Source: Chitinophagaceae bacterium
GTDB lineage: Bacteria; Bacteroidota; Bacteroidia; Chitinophagales; Chitinophagaceae
Direction: 5' to 3'
NCBI GenBank assembly: GCA_014879565.1
Contig: JACSRW010000017.1
Location: 33,551 to 97,550, forward strand
Length of the DNA: 64,000 bases
In this document: piece by piece, positions 45,806 to 54,755 of the stretch
How the letters are laid out: each line of letters starts with the position of its first letter
Numbering within the stretch: the stretch's first letter is position 1
Position numbers and translations under genes: made by a program
The notes under the pieces: generated by a model
Told to the model about the DNA's origin: nothing
Database searches by the model: none
Seen by the model: the letters and a program-made list of their open reading frames with translations, nothing else

Positions 45806-48757
45806 TCAGTCCGCCAGTTCCAGGCCCCAGTCTTTGCCTTTTTTCACTGCTGGCACCCCTTCGGTGATCCATTTGGGCGGTTTTTCGCCCTTCAGCAGCC
45901 AGTCAAAATACTGCTGTTCCCTGATGGAAATGTCTTTTTGATTCTTCCGTTCGCGCAGGTTATGCGCTTCTCCGTTATAATTCAGCATCCACGCCTGTTT
46001 ACCCAGCCGGCGCATGGCGGTGAAGAGTTCTATACCCTGGTACCAGGGTACCGCTCCGTCTGCATCATTGGCCATTATTACCAGCGGAGTTTTGACTTTC
46101 GGCAAATGGAAAAGCGGTGAATTCTCTATATAGAGTGCCGGTTTTTCCCAGAGGGTAGCGCCTATGCGGCTTTGCGTTTTTTCATACTGGAACTGCCGGT
46201 TTACCCCGCTTTCCCAGCGTATACCGCCATAGGCAGAAGTCATATTCGCTACCGGTGCACCGGCCCAGGCTGCTTTAAACATATCCGTCATCGTAATCAG
46301 CTGTGCCACCTGGATACCGCCCCAACTCTGCCCCTGTATACCCATATTCTTTGCGTCAATCCATTTTTGCTTTGCCAGATCCTGCGCAGCGCTGACCACA
46401 TAATCATAACAACTTTTTGCCGGATGCCCGATGGTATACCGGATATCAGGAGAAAATACAATATAACCCCGGCTGACAAAAAAGGAAATATTCAGCCTGC
46501 TTCCTGTTGGTGTGGGCGGTATATAACTATGGAGAGAATTTGAGTGGGTTTCATAGAAATACAGGATAAGCGGATACTTTTTCTGCGGGTCAAAATTCTC
46601 TGGTTTATACAGCACCCCCTCCGCCATTTTGCCGTTGAAAGCTTTCCATTTATAGAGAGAGGCGTTCCCCCAGTTATAATCCTGCTGCTGGTTATTGATG
46701 GATGAAAGTCTGACCGGCTCTTCCGGGGTATTGGGCTGTTGTATATCTGCAAACAAATCAGGAGACAGGGCAAATGTTTCTCTTGTATAAATCAGCACAT
46801 CCGCTTCCCGGGCCTTTCTGACCGGACCAAAACTATACGCGCCTCCTTCGGCCCTTTCAAAAGAAAAGAGATCCTTCAGCGGAGACCGGATCAGCTGCTC
46901 TGACTTGTCCGTTTCATTGACCATTTTATAATAAACCGTTTCCCCGGCCCTGAAAAAACGGGCCTCCGGATCGGTCGGCAGGTGACGGATCCTGGTTTTA
47001 CCGCCCCTACCTGTACCGGTGATACAAACCGGATTCTGTTTTCCGGCCGGATCACATTTCCATACATCATACTTGTCGTACACATATAAGGCTGCATCCC
47101 CTTCCAGCCAACCCATAATTCCGTAAGGATTCGGGTCATCCGGCGTATCGTGTTCTTCATTCCAGAGCGGAAACGTAATCTGCCTGCTTATATTGCTGAT
47201 TACAGCTCCATCCCAGGCAAAATAATGCCGGGCCTTACTGTCGTACCAGCTGATATATTTACCGGAAGGAGAAATAAACTGGGGGGTAATGATCCCCTGT
47301 AAATCTTTTTTAACCAGTATGGCCTTACCTTCCTGCACACTGATTGAATAAATATCCTTTTTTGTCCGGGCTGTCCACTGGCCTTCAATCCTTTTACCAT
47401 AATCCGAAACCCCTACAAACAGATCCCCGTCTCCTTCATCCGTCTGATACACCACCGGAATCTCTTCAGAGCCCAGTTGCCTGAACTGCTGTTTATCCAG
47501 TTGATAAACTGCCAGGTAATTAGTCTGTAAAAGCCTTTGCAGGTTGAATAATTGCTGGGTTTGCAGGTAATCATCCTTATAATGCCAGATATCCAGTTTC
47601 ACCAGGTCCATCTCCACCAGGCTGGTATCCTTCGGAGCCTGGATCGGTGCCGTTCCGAAAAAAAGCCGTTTCCCGCTTTTACTGAAATTCAGGGTTCCGA
47701 ATTCACTAACCGTCATTCCCAGTTTCATCCCCACCGTATGTTTATCTGCCAGCAGCAGAGCGCTGTCCTGACCGGTTTTGAAATACCAGACCTTGTAAAA
47801 TTTTTGTAACTCTTTTGGCCGGGCATCTCTTTCCGCCAGCCAGGCAATTTGCTCCCCATCCTCAGAAAAAGTGAATCCCCGGAAATCATTCCCGCCCCGG
47901 CTGAGTATGGTTTGTTTTCCTTCCCTGTTATCAATGAGCAATACAGCAGGCTTACTCAAACTGTCTTTGGGATTGCGTGCCTGCTCCACAACCAGTTTTC
48001 CGCCTTTCGGGCTGAATACATATTCCAGCACATTCGGAATTACCTTTTCTTCTCCGCTCAGGAGGTTGCGTAAAACGAGATCGGTACCCGCATCCGCAGC
48101 CGCTCCGGCGGGTTCATCCCCCTCCGCATCCGGCATAAATTCATAAAGAAGATCGTTCCCGTCTTCGTCCCTGGCCTTTTTCTTTTTTGACACAGGCACA
48201 GTGAGCAACTTTTGCAATGAATCAATTACCCGGCTCAGGCTGTCAGCCCTTCTTTTATCCGGTGAATCGGTTTTTTTGAGAGGCTCTTTTTTCTCCGGTG
48301 TTTTCTCCCGGTGATAAGCCAGCCATCCGGCTTCTTTTTCGGGTGTCTTATAACTCTTTACTCCGGGCACTTTCAGTACACTGTCTTTCCCCAGTTCCAG
48401 GATTGCAAGACTGTCACGGGGCATTTCATCCGGCCTTTTCTTTTTAATCCGCGCTTCCCTGATATCTTTGAAAAGGGGTTTGATCCGGAAAATCACAAAG
48501 CGCTTATCTTCTGTTATCACCGCATTATACCCCCTGGACACTGTTTTTCTGTTGCTCCCGTCGGCTTTTTGAATTACAAGCTCATTATCTCCTTCCTGAG
48601 GTTCAATCGTATAAACTACCCATTGACCGTCATGACTGATCAATCTTTCACCAATCCGTTGCCAGTTATCATACACAGTGTGGTCAAGCGGTTTTTTCTG
48701 GGAATAAAGATTTACGGCTGCAACCAGAACAACGCTGGTCAGAAGAAATTTTCTCAT
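45806..48757 (-). CDS. S9 family (prolyl oligopeptidase-type) exported peptidase
   Basis: A 983-residue protein with a signal peptide MRKFLLTSVVLVAAVNLYSQ. The N-terminal roughly 650 residues are beta-propeller-like (WD/YWTD-type strands such as HDGQWVVYTIEPQEG). They include a Lys-Asp-rich insert (KKKKARDEDGND) not typical of the family. The C-terminal alpha/beta-hydrolase domain has the nucleophile GQSWGG, the acid MANDADGAVP, and the His in YNGEAHNLRE. It is probably a periplasmic or surface peptidase acting on peptides; the cleavage preference is not readable. It is divergent from the TonB-dependent receptor gene, with 75 nt between starts. Confidence 0.93.
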   Translation of the reverse strand: MRKFLLTSVVLVAAVNLYSQKKPLDHTVYDNWQRIGERLISHDGQWVVYTIEPQEGDNELVIQKADGSNRKTVSRGYNAVITEDKRFVIFRIKPLFKDIREARIKKKRPDEMPRDSLAILELGKDSVLKVPGVKSYKTPEKEAGWLAYHREKTPEKKEPLKKTDSPDKRRADSLSRVIDSLQKLLTVPVSKKKKARDEDGNDLLYEFMPDAEGDEPAGAAADAGTDLVLRNLLSGEEKVIPNVLEYVFSPKGGKLVVEQARNPKDSLSKPAVLLIDNREGKQTILSRGGNDFRGFTFSEDGEQIAWLAERDARPKELQKFYKVWYFKTGQDSALLLADKHTVGMKLGMTVSEFGTLNFSKSGKRLFFGTAPIQAPKDTSLVEMDLVKLDIWHYKDDYLQTQQLFNLQRLLQTNYLAVYQLDKQQFRQLGSEEIPVVYQTDEGDGDLFVGVSDYGKRIEGQWTARTKKDIYSISVQEGKAILVKKDLQGIITPQFISPSGKYISWYDSKARHYFAWDGAVISNISRQITFPLWNEEHDTPDDPNPYGIMGWLEGDAALYVYDKYDVWKCDPAGKQNPVCITGTGRGGKTRIRHLPTDPEARFFRAGETVYYKMVNETDKSEQLIRSPLKDLFSFERAEGGAYSFGPVRKAREADVLIYTRETFALSPDLFADIQQPNTPEEPVRLSSINNQQQDYNWGNASLYKWKAFNGKMAEGVLYKPENFDPQKKYPLILYFYETHSNSLHSYIPPTPTGSRLNISFFVSRGYIVFSPDIRYTIGHPAKSCYDYVVSAAQDLAKQKWIDAKNMGIQGQSWGGIQVAQLITMTDMFKAAWAGAPVANMTSAYGGIRWESGVNRQFQYEKTQSRIGATLWEKPALYIENSPLFHLPKVKTPLVIMANDADGAVPWYQGIELFTAMRRLGKQAWMLNYNGEAHNLRERKNQKDISIREQQYFDWLLKGEKPPKWITEGVPAVKKGKDWGLELAD

Positions 48758-48832
48758 AAATTAATAATGATGGCCAACAAATTAAGGCAAACAATTCAAA
48801 AACTCAGTTGTTCTATTGTGGCAATTCCTAAT

Positions 48833-51274
48833 ATGAAAAAGTTTTTCTCTTTTTTCCTGCTTTTTAGCCTGTCCTCCGCCCTTTTTGGCCAGCGTATCGG
48901 TTCTGTCACCGGTACGGTAAGCGATAAAAACCTGCAAACTGCACTGGCCGGGGCAACAGTGGAAGTGATGGGCACCGGCCTGGCCGCCATCACCGATTCC
49001 CTGGGCCGGTTCCGGATCAGTTCCATACCTCCCAAAACTTACACCCTTCGCTTTTCGCTTATTTCCTATACGCCGTTTACGCTTTATAATGTTGTAGTAA
49101 CCTCCGGAAACGAACGAAATATAGATGTACAACTGGAGCCGGATGTAAAAAAACTGGAGGAAGTGCAGGTAAACAGCAACCGGCGCACTGCCCGGGCGGC
49201 CAGTCTGGAAACTCCCCTGAGTGTGCAAAGGCTTACCACGGAAGAAATCCGCAGTAATCCCGGCGGCAATTTTGATATCTCCAGAGTTATCCAGGCCCTT
49301 CCCGGAGTGGGTGGCACATCGGGCAGTGTGGGCGGCTACCGGAATGATATAATCATCCGGGGGGGGGCTCCGAATGAAAATGTTTATTACCTGGACGGCA
49401 TTGAAATCCCGGTTATCAACCATTTTGCCACCCAGGGAAGCGCGGGAGGACCGACCGGTATTCTGAATGTCAGTTTTATTGAAGATGTAAAACTCAGTTC
49501 CTCTGCTTTTGATGCCCGTTATGACAATGCGGTTTCCTCTGTTTTTCAGTTCCGGCAGCGCAACGGGAATCCGAATCATTTTCAGGGAAACCTGCGGCTC
49601 AGCGCTACTGAACTGGCCGGCACAGTGGAAGGCCCTTTGTCCGGCAAAACCAGTTTCCTGGCTTCCGTACGCCGTTCCTATCTCCAGCTATTATTTCAGG
49701 CCATTGACCTCCCGATCCGGCCCAATTACTGGGATTTTCAGTATAAAGTGACCCACCGGGTGGATAAAAAAACAACGCTGACTTTTCTTGGTGTGGGCGC
49801 TATTGATGATTTCACCTTTGCCGCTCCCCGGAAAGCTTCCCCGGAAAAACTCTATATCCTGGACGCCACAGCCCCCATTCATCAGTGGAACTATACAGTG
49901 GGCGCCTCCCTGCGCAGGCAGATCCGGAATGGTTTCTGGAACCTGTCGCTCAGCCGGAACATGTTCGATAATCAGATTGAAAAGTATGATGAGAACGACG
50001 GGGATAATGAAAGTAAAAGAAGGCTGGGCATTTATTCTCAGGAAACAGAAAACAAACTCCGCTTTGATATCAGCAAAACAGTCAGCGGCTGGAAACTCTC
50101 CTATGGAACGATGCTCCAGTATGTAGCCTCAGAGAATGACAATTTTTATCGCTTGCGCAAAGAAATCAGAGACGAAAACGGGGCACTGCTCCAGCCGGCC
50201 CTGATCCGGGATTACCGTTCAGACATATCATTTTTCCGTTATGGTTTATTTGCCCAGGCCGGCCGGAGATTTTTTAACGACCGGCTGGGTCTGAGTGCCG
50301 GTATCCGGAATGATATGAACAGTTTTACCCGGAACGGGAAAAACTGGTTACGTACCCTTTCTCCCCGGTTCAGCGCTTCCTGGGTACTTGCTGATCAGTG
50401 GACCCTGAACGGATCGGCGGGCATTTATTATAAACTGCCTCCCTATACCCTGCTGAGCTTCCGCGACAATAACGGGTTACTGGTTAACCGGTCTGCTGAA
50501 TATCTGCGCAGCACCCACTACACCATCGGCACAGAATTTCTGCCGGAGAACAATACCCGGTTTACCCTGGAGTTTTTTTATAAAAAATACCGGCATGTAC
50601 CGGTTTCCGTTAAAGACGGGATTTCACTCGCCAATATGGGTGGCGACTTTGGGATTCTGGGGAATGAAGCAGTTATTACAAACGGGAAGGGCCGCACCTG
50701 GGGGCTTGAACTGTTTGCACAGCAAAAACTCAGCAGCCGCTTTTTCGGCACTTTCTCCTATACCTGGTTTTACAGCCGTTACAGCGGCGCCGACGGAATA
50801 GAAAAAGCCAGTGCCTGGGATAACCGCCACCTCCTCTCCTTTCTGATGGGCTATAAATTCAACCGCAACTGGGAGCTTGGTCTTAAATTCCGTTACCAGG
50901 GCGGCGCCCCGTTTACGCCTTTTGATATGCAGGCATCTCAACTGAATTATCTGACGCTTGGCACAGGCATTCCGGATTATACCCGGTTGAACAGCAACCG
51001 GCTGAGGGCATTCCATGCCGGTGACATCCGGATTGATAAAAAATGGAATTTCCGGAAAACAACTTTTAATCTGTTCCTGGATATCACCAACTGGTACAAG
51101 GCTGCCAACCAGGCCATACCCCAGTTTACATTCAGAAGGAATGCGGATAATACCACTTTTCTCAGCACAGATGGTCAGGCGGTACGCGAAGACGGATCCA
51201 ATGCCATCCCGCTGCTGTTGTCAAATGAAGACGCGACCATCATCCCGACAATCGGTTTTATCATTGAATTCTGA
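48833..51274 (+). CDS. TonB-dependent outer-membrane receptor
   Basis: 813 residues. The start at 48833 gives signal peptide MKKFFSFFLLFSLSSALFGQ; the open frame to 48311 upstream is antisense to the S9 gene and is not coding. A carboxypeptidase-regulatory-like domain comes first (VTGTVSDKNLQTALAGATVE, TDSLGRFRISSIPP). The plug domain follows (ETPLSVQRLTTEEIRSNPGG, VGGYRNDIIIRGGAPNENVY, YLDGIEIPVINHF). The 22-strand barrel ends in TIGFIIEF, with the terminal Phe. It lacks SusC family hallmarks and has no SusD partner, so it is more likely a siderophore, cobalamin or small-ligand importer. The ligand is unknown. Divergent from the S9 peptidase gene, convergent with EamA. Confidence 0.93.
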   Translation: MKKFFSFFLLFSLSSALFGQRIGSVTGTVSDKNLQTALAGATVEVMGTGLAAITDSLGRFRISSIPPKTYTLRFSLISYTPFTLYNVVVTSGNERNIDVQLEPDVKKLEEVQVNSNRRTARAASLETPLSVQRLTTEEIRSNPGGNFDISRVIQALPGVGGTSGSVGGYRNDIIIRGGAPNENVYYLDGIEIPVINHFATQGSAGGPTGILNVSFIEDVKLSSSAFDARYDNAVSSVFQFRQRNGNPNHFQGNLRLSATELAGTVEGPLSGKTSFLASVRRSYLQLLFQAIDLPIRPNYWDFQYKVTHRVDKKTTLTFLGVGAIDDFTFAAPRKASPEKLYILDATAPIHQWNYTVGASLRRQIRNGFWNLSLSRNMFDNQIEKYDENDGDNESKRRLGIYSQETENKLRFDISKTVSGWKLSYGTMLQYVASENDNFYRLRKEIRDENGALLQPALIRDYRSDISFFRYGLFAQAGRRFFNDRLGLSAGIRNDMNSFTRNGKNWLRTLSPRFSASWVLADQWTLNGSAGIYYKLPPYTLLSFRDNNGLLVNRSAEYLRSTHYTIGTEFLPENNTRFTLEFFYKKYRHVPVSVKDGISLANMGGDFGILGNEAVITNGKGRTWGLELFAQQKLSSRFFGTFSYTWFYSRYSGADGIEKASAWDNRHLLSFLMGYKFNRNWELGLKFRYQGGAPFTPFDMQASQLNYLTLGTGIPDYTRLNSNRLRAFHAGDIRIDKKWNFRKTTFNLFLDITNWYKAANQAIPQFTFRRNADNTTFLSTDGQAVREDGSNAIPLLLSNEDATIIPTIGFIIEF

Positions 51275-51275
51275 T

Positions 51276-52181
51276 TTACCGGGCATCTGTATCATTCCCC
51301 TCTCTGGTCAGTTTCCTTTCCACCCGAACCAGGAGAAAAATATGCACCAGTATGGCGGCGGCAATAATGGCAAACCCTGCAAAAAACCAACGGCTCAGGT
51401 ATTTGTTTTCCTGGTAAACGGCAAAGGCCAGCAGGATACCATATACCGGTTCCAGGTTATAAGTAAGATTTACCGTAAAAGCAGATAATCTCTTCAGCGC
51501 ATTGGCCGACAACTGAAAGGCGATTACAGAACAAAACCATGAGAGTACCAGCAGCCAGGCCAGGTTTGTTGTATCAGGAAATACGGTTTCGGCTGGAAAC
51601 CGGTATAAATAAAAGGGCAGCAACAGGGATAAAGTCAGGAAGCCACCGGTTTGCTGCCACACGAGCATTGTTTCTACATTGGTTTTCTTGAGGAACTCCC
51701 GGTTATAGATGGGGAAAAGAGCAGCCAGTACGGCGGAAATCAAACCGATGATAATGCCGGTTTTAAACCGGGTGTCAAAGTGGAATATGATGTATATACC
51801 GCTCAGGGTAACCAGCCCCAGCAAAAGTTCAGGCCAGTTCAGCTTCTTTTTTAGAATCAGGGGTTCAAAAAGAGCTGTAAAAAAACTGATGGCGGAGAAG
51901 CAAACCAGCGCGACGGATACGTTGGCATATTTGATCGCTCCGTAAAAAGTCACCCAGTGCATAGCTGCAATAAAACCCACTCCCATGATCTGCCACTTCA
52001 GCGCGTTGGGAAGAATCCTGATTTTTTGGAGAAAGGAGAAAAGTACCCACATGGTCAGGGCAGTGAACAGTAACCGGTACCATACAATCAGCCCTTCATT
52101 CAGCGTAATCAGCCTGCCGAGTATACCGGTGAAGCCGGCGAGAAATACGGCAATATGTAACTGGAGAAAGGCCTTCTTCAT
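51276..52181 (-). CDS. EamA/DMT family transporter
   Basis: A 301-residue inner-membrane protein with about ten hydrophobic helices in two EamA repeats. The first repeat spans residues about 1-135 and ends near LNWPELLLGLVTLSGIYIIF. The second runs 150-285 and ends near YLSRWFFAGFAIIAAAILVH. Such drug/metabolite transporters export amino acids or other small molecules; the substrate cannot be read. The stop is 1 nt from that of the convergent TonB receptor gene. The glycosyltransferase gene upstream is 36 nt away on the same strand and may share a transcript. Confidence 0.9.
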   Translation of the reverse strand: MKKAFLQLHIAVFLAGFTGILGRLITLNEGLIVWYRLLFTALTMWVLFSFLQKIRILPNALKWQIMGVGFIAAMHWVTFYGAIKYANVSVALVCFSAISFFTALFEPLILKKKLNWPELLLGLVTLSGIYIIFHFDTRFKTGIIIGLISAVLAALFPIYNREFLKKTNVETMLVWQQTGGFLTLSLLLPFYLYRFPAETVFPDTTNLAWLLVLSWFCSVIAFQLSANALKRLSAFTVNLTYNLEPVYGILLAFAVYQENKYLSRWFFAGFAIIAAAILVHIFLLVRVERKLTREGNDTDAR

Positions 52182-52217
52182 TTCCGCAAGCTAAGCATTC
52201 CCGGGAGAAGAAACGTA

Positions 52218-53000
52218 TTAATCATGTTTGGCAAGTACACGGCTGGCTTCCTGCGTATCCTGCACACTGAGTTTACGCCGGTAATTTTTAAACATGCTGT
52301 TCCAGCGTAAGCGAAGAACGCCTATAACCCCCTCTTTGATAATCCCCTTGTTCATTTTTGAAGTGCCATAAGTGCGGTCCTGGAAAATAATGGGCACTTC
52401 CTTAATCCGGAAACCCAGTTTCCAGGCGGCAAATTTCATTTCAATCTGAAAAGCATACCCGACAAACTGAATCGCGTCCAGGTTCATGGTTTCAAGCACT
52501 TCTTTTTTATAGCAGATGAATCCGGCGGTGGGATCCATGACCGGCATCCAGGTAATCAGCCGGGTATAAAGCCCTCCGCCTTTGGACAAAAGTATCCGGT
52601 TTGCCGGCCAGTTGACCACCCCGCCTCCTTTCACATACCTGGAGCCAACAGCAAGGTCTGCCCCTTCATGTTTACAGGCATGGTAAAGCCGGGAAAGGTC
52701 CCTGGGGTTGTGAGAAAAATCGGCATCCATCTCAAAAATAAACTGATAATTCCTGCTGATGGCCCATTTAAACCCATGTATATATGCAGTGCCCAGACCC
52801 AGTTTACCTTTCCTTTCTTCCAGGAATAACTGACCGCTGAATTTTCCCTGCAAATCCTTCACAATCTGAGCGGTTCCGTCAGGCGATCCATCATCAATCA
52901 CCAGTACATGAAAATCTTCCTGCATAGTAAATATCGCATGCAGGATATTGGTGATGTTCTCCTTTTCATTGTAAGTGGGTATGATGACGATCTTTTCCAC
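52218..53000 (-). CDS. Polyprenol-phosphate mannosyltransferase-like GT2 glycosyltransferase
   Basis: A 260-residue family GT2 enzyme of the dolichol-phosphate mannose synthase (DPM1) type. It transfers a sugar from a nucleotide donor to undecaprenyl phosphate at the inner face of the membrane. Motifs are IVIIPTYNEKENI at the N-terminus, LVIDDGSPDGTA, the metal-binding FEMDADFSHNP, VGSRYVKGG, and the acceptor region FIRY-like FICYKKEVLE. It lacks the extra C-terminal membrane helices of the larger DPM type, as in single-domain bacterial forms. The sugar is not determined. Sits between EamA and the exonuclease gene on the same strand. Confidence 0.92.
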   Translation of the reverse strand: MEKIVIIPTYNEKENITNILHAIFTMQEDFHVLVIDDGSPDGTAQIVKDLQGKFSGQLFLEERKGKLGLGTAYIHGFKWAISRNYQFIFEMDADFSHNPRDLSRLYHACKHEGADLAVGSRYVKGGGVVNWPANRILLSKGGGLYTRLITWMPVMDPTAGFICYKKEVLETMNLDAIQFVGYAFQIEMKFAAWKLGFRIKEVPIIFQDRTYGTSKMNKGIIKEGVIGVLRLRWNSMFKNYRRKLSVQDTQEASRVLAKHD

Positions 53001-53073
53001 GATGAGGGCTGCTTGAATAAGTTCTAAGTTACAGGAATCCGTTCAGATGTCTTGTTAAAAAAAGACAACCGGT

Positions 53074-53841
53074 TTACCCCTTTTTCAGCAGGGTCCGGGT
53101 ATAGATTTCCGTTAGTTTTTGTTTGGTATGCTGGGGGAAATCACCTTTCATCATCCAGTCATAATACTGGGGTTCAGCTTTCAGCACATCCGCCACCGGG
53201 CGGCCTTTGAACTTCCCGAAATTGAATACCTCCACCCCGTTTTCCATGATAAAGCGGCGGGCAAAATCCACCACCTGGTCTTCCCCGATTACCTTCAGCA
53301 CCGAATCAACGGTGGTGCCCAGATCCGGGTAGCGCTCCAGCTGGGCTACCAGTATTTCATAGGTGGCACTGGCATCCACTTCTGCGCTATGCGCCCCGTC
53401 CAGCGTTTTATTACAGTAAAAACGGTAAGCGGCTCCCAGGGTACGGGGTTCCATTTTGTGGAAGATATTCTGTACATCCAGCAGTTTCCTGTTCTTCATG
53501 TCAAAATCCACCTGGGCCCGGAGAAACTCCTCCATGAGAAGAGGGATATCGAACCGGTTGGAGTTATACCCGGCAAAATCACAGCCGTCCAGCATCTGCT
53601 TCAACTCCTGGGCCACCTGTTTGAACAACGGTGCGTCTTTTACCATTTCATCTGTAATACCATGCACATCACTCGCGGCTTTCGGGATCGGCATCCCCGG
53701 ATTGATCAGCTTCCGTTTTACACTCCGGGATCCATCAGGCAGGATCTTCACAATAGCTATTTCCACGATCCGGTCCGTTCCCAGGTTAATCCCGGTAGTT
53801 TCCAGGTCAATAAAGGCCAGGGGCTTGTTAAGTTGCAGCAT
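53074..53841 (-). CDS. DEDDh 3'-5' exonuclease (DnaQ-like)
   Basis: A 255-residue nuclease. Exo I is FIDLETTGINLG (Asp and Glu), Exo II is FAGYNSNRFDIPLL, and Exo III is GAHSAEVDASATYEIL (His and Asp). The remaining roughly 80 residues contain FGKFKGRPVADVLKAEPQYY with DWMMKGDFP. This is the extra C-terminal segment found in ExoX-like and DUF3820 proteins, which may bind DNA. It could be a DNA polymerase III epsilon-type proofreading or a stand-alone exonuclease; in Bacteroidota such genes are usually stand-alone. Upstream, 53842-54071 is non-coding. Confidence 0.93.
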   Translation of the reverse strand: MLQLNKPLAFIDLETTGINLGTDRIVEIAIVKILPDGSRSVKRKLINPGMPIPKAASDVHGITDEMVKDAPLFKQVAQELKQMLDGCDFAGYNSNRFDIPLLMEEFLRAQVDFDMKNRKLLDVQNIFHKMEPRTLGAAYRFYCNKTLDGAHSAEVDASATYEILVAQLERYPDLGTTVDSVLKVIGEDQVVDFARRFIMENGVEVFNFGKFKGRPVADVLKAEPQYYDWMMKGDFPQHTKQKLTEIYTRTLLKKG

Positions 53842-54010
53842 CTGCTTTGATTTCTTAATGTTTAGGGCAGTAAAGGTAATTGTTTGACCGGCCCTGCAAA
53901 AATGAAATTTCCCCTTTTCCCGGGTGTTTAACCGCAGGAAAACCAGTGTTTTGCCCTAAAAAAAAGCTAAAAATACCCCCTTATTTCAGACAGAAAGACC
54001 AGATCGGATG

Positions 54011-54018
54011 TATCTTTG
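54011..54018 (+). promoter_or_regulatory. Candidate -7 promoter element
   Basis: TATCTTTG, an exact TAnnTTTG, lies 53 nt before the lipoprotein start codon. A TTTC 23 nt upstream is a poor -33 match, so only the -7 half is supported. Confidence 0.4.
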
Positions 54019-54071
54019 TCCTTGCAAAATAAACTGAGCAAAAAAGCGTTTTTTTATCAAATATCCTTTAC

Positions 54072-54194
54072 ATGAAAAATAGATCAATAATCGCCCTGGC
54101 CCTCCTGCTGCTGGTTCTGGCTGTGTCTTCCTGCGCTTCGCAGAAATATGGCTGTCCCGGCAACCCCCAGGCCAACTTTAAATTCAGAGGTTAA
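54072..54194 (+). CDS. Small lipoprotein, 40 residues
   Basis: MKNRSIIALALLLLVLAVSS, then CASQKYGCPGNPQANFKFRG. The lipobox is VSSC and the mature peptide is only about 20 residues with one further Cys. Very short Cys-containing lipoproteins of this layout occur widely in Bacteroidota without known function. It lies 7 nt upstream of the YtxJ gene on the same strand, so the two are very likely co-transcribed. A -7 element precedes it. The start and frame are supported by the perfect lipoprotein signal. Confidence 0.8.
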   Translation: MKNRSIIALALLLLVLAVSSCASQKYGCPGNPQANFKFRG

Positions 54195-54201
54195 TACGTA
54201 C

Positions 54202-54558
54202 ATGATCCCCGACTGGACCCCGCTTACTGACGCCCGGCAACTGGACGAACTGGTATTATTATCCGCTTCGCAACCACAGATTATTTTCAAACACAGCACG
54301 CGCTGCAGTATCAGCAGCACCGCCTGGAACCGTTTACGCCAGGCAGATCTGCCGGCCGGCACGCGCTGCTATTACCTGGATCTGTTATCTTACCGTCCCC
54401 TTTCCGCAGCCATTGCAGAAAAATTTTCAGTGACGCATGAATCCCCGCAGGTACTGCTGATCCGGGATGGAGTTTGTGTCTATGACGAAAGCCATCTGGG
54501 TATAACGGCGGATGAACTGGCTGAACAGGTGAATCAGGTTCTGTCAGGACAGGAATAA
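54202..54558 (+). CDS. ytxJ: Bacillithiol system redox-active protein YtxJ
   Basis: A 118-residue thioredoxin-fold protein, starting MIPDWTPLTDARQLDEL (54202). The upstream open frame to 54148 overlaps the lipoprotein. The family motif is IFKHSTRCSISS, with the redox Cys in a monothiol-type CSxS site. The thioredoxin fold is supported by ESPQVLLIRDGVCVYDES, with the cis-Pro in SPQ. Members act as monothiol bacilliredoxins that debacillithiolate proteins after oxidation. Bacillithiol is made by many Bacteroidota. Linked to the small lipoprotein by a 7-nt gap. Confidence 0.88.
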   Translation: MIPDWTPLTDARQLDELVLLSASQPQIIFKHSTRCSISSTAWNRLRQADLPAGTRCYYLDLLSYRPLSAAIAEKFSVTHESPQVLLIRDGVCVYDESHLGITADELAEQVNQVLSGQE

Positions 54559-54591
54559 TGAGTGTTCGTAATCCGGATTTTATGATTCATT

Positions 54592-54621
54592 TTTTTCCGA
54601 TTTTTATATTTCCTATATTTG
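54592..54621 (+). promoter_or_regulatory. Probable promoter of the histidine operon
   Basis: TATATTTG at 54614-54621 is an exact Bacteroidota -7 element. Nineteen nt upstream is TTT within a T-run, a partial -33 match. Transcription would start about 54626, only a few nt before the leader ATG, giving an almost leaderless leader peptide. Confidence 0.55.
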
Positions 54622-54629
54622 CTTCCGCA

Positions 54630-54680
54630 ATGAGAACACATACACATATGCATCATCATCACTTGCTCCTCCAGGGGTAG
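54630..54680 (+). CDS. hisL: Histidine operon leader peptide
   Basis: A 16-codon ORF, MRTHTHMHHHHLLLQG then TAG. Six of the 16 codons are His, four in a row. It sits directly after the his promoter and before a terminator-type hairpin and hisG. This is the classic layout of attenuation control. Scarce histidyl-tRNA stalls the ribosome on the His run and changes downstream RNA pairing so the terminator does not form. The identification rests on His codon density and position; no homology is needed. Confidence 0.9.
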   Translation: MRTHTHMHHHHLLLQG

Positions 54681-54692
54681 GCCGTGTGGTAC

Positions 54693-54742
54693 TATGTGTG
54701 ATACATAATTCAGGGGCTTACTTCCGGTAAGCCCTTTTTATT
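54693..54742 (+). terminator. Histidine attenuator: small hairpin plus terminator
   Basis: A 5-bp hairpin (TATGT, loop GTGAT, ACATA, 54693-54707) precedes an 8-bp GC-rich hairpin (GGGCTTAC, loop TTCCG, GTAAGCCC, 54714-54734). The second is followed by TTTTTATTT. It lies between the leader-peptide stop and hisG. CAGGGG upstream of the terminator arm repeats CAGGGG at the end of the leader ORF, which may allow alternative pairing. The exact antiterminator is not resolved. Confidence 0.8.
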
Positions 54743-54755
54743 TAATATAACCAGT

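Noticed and set aside
48311..48832. Upstream extension of the TonB receptor frame
   Set aside because: It lies antisense to the S9 peptidase coding region, and a clean signal peptide starts at 48833.
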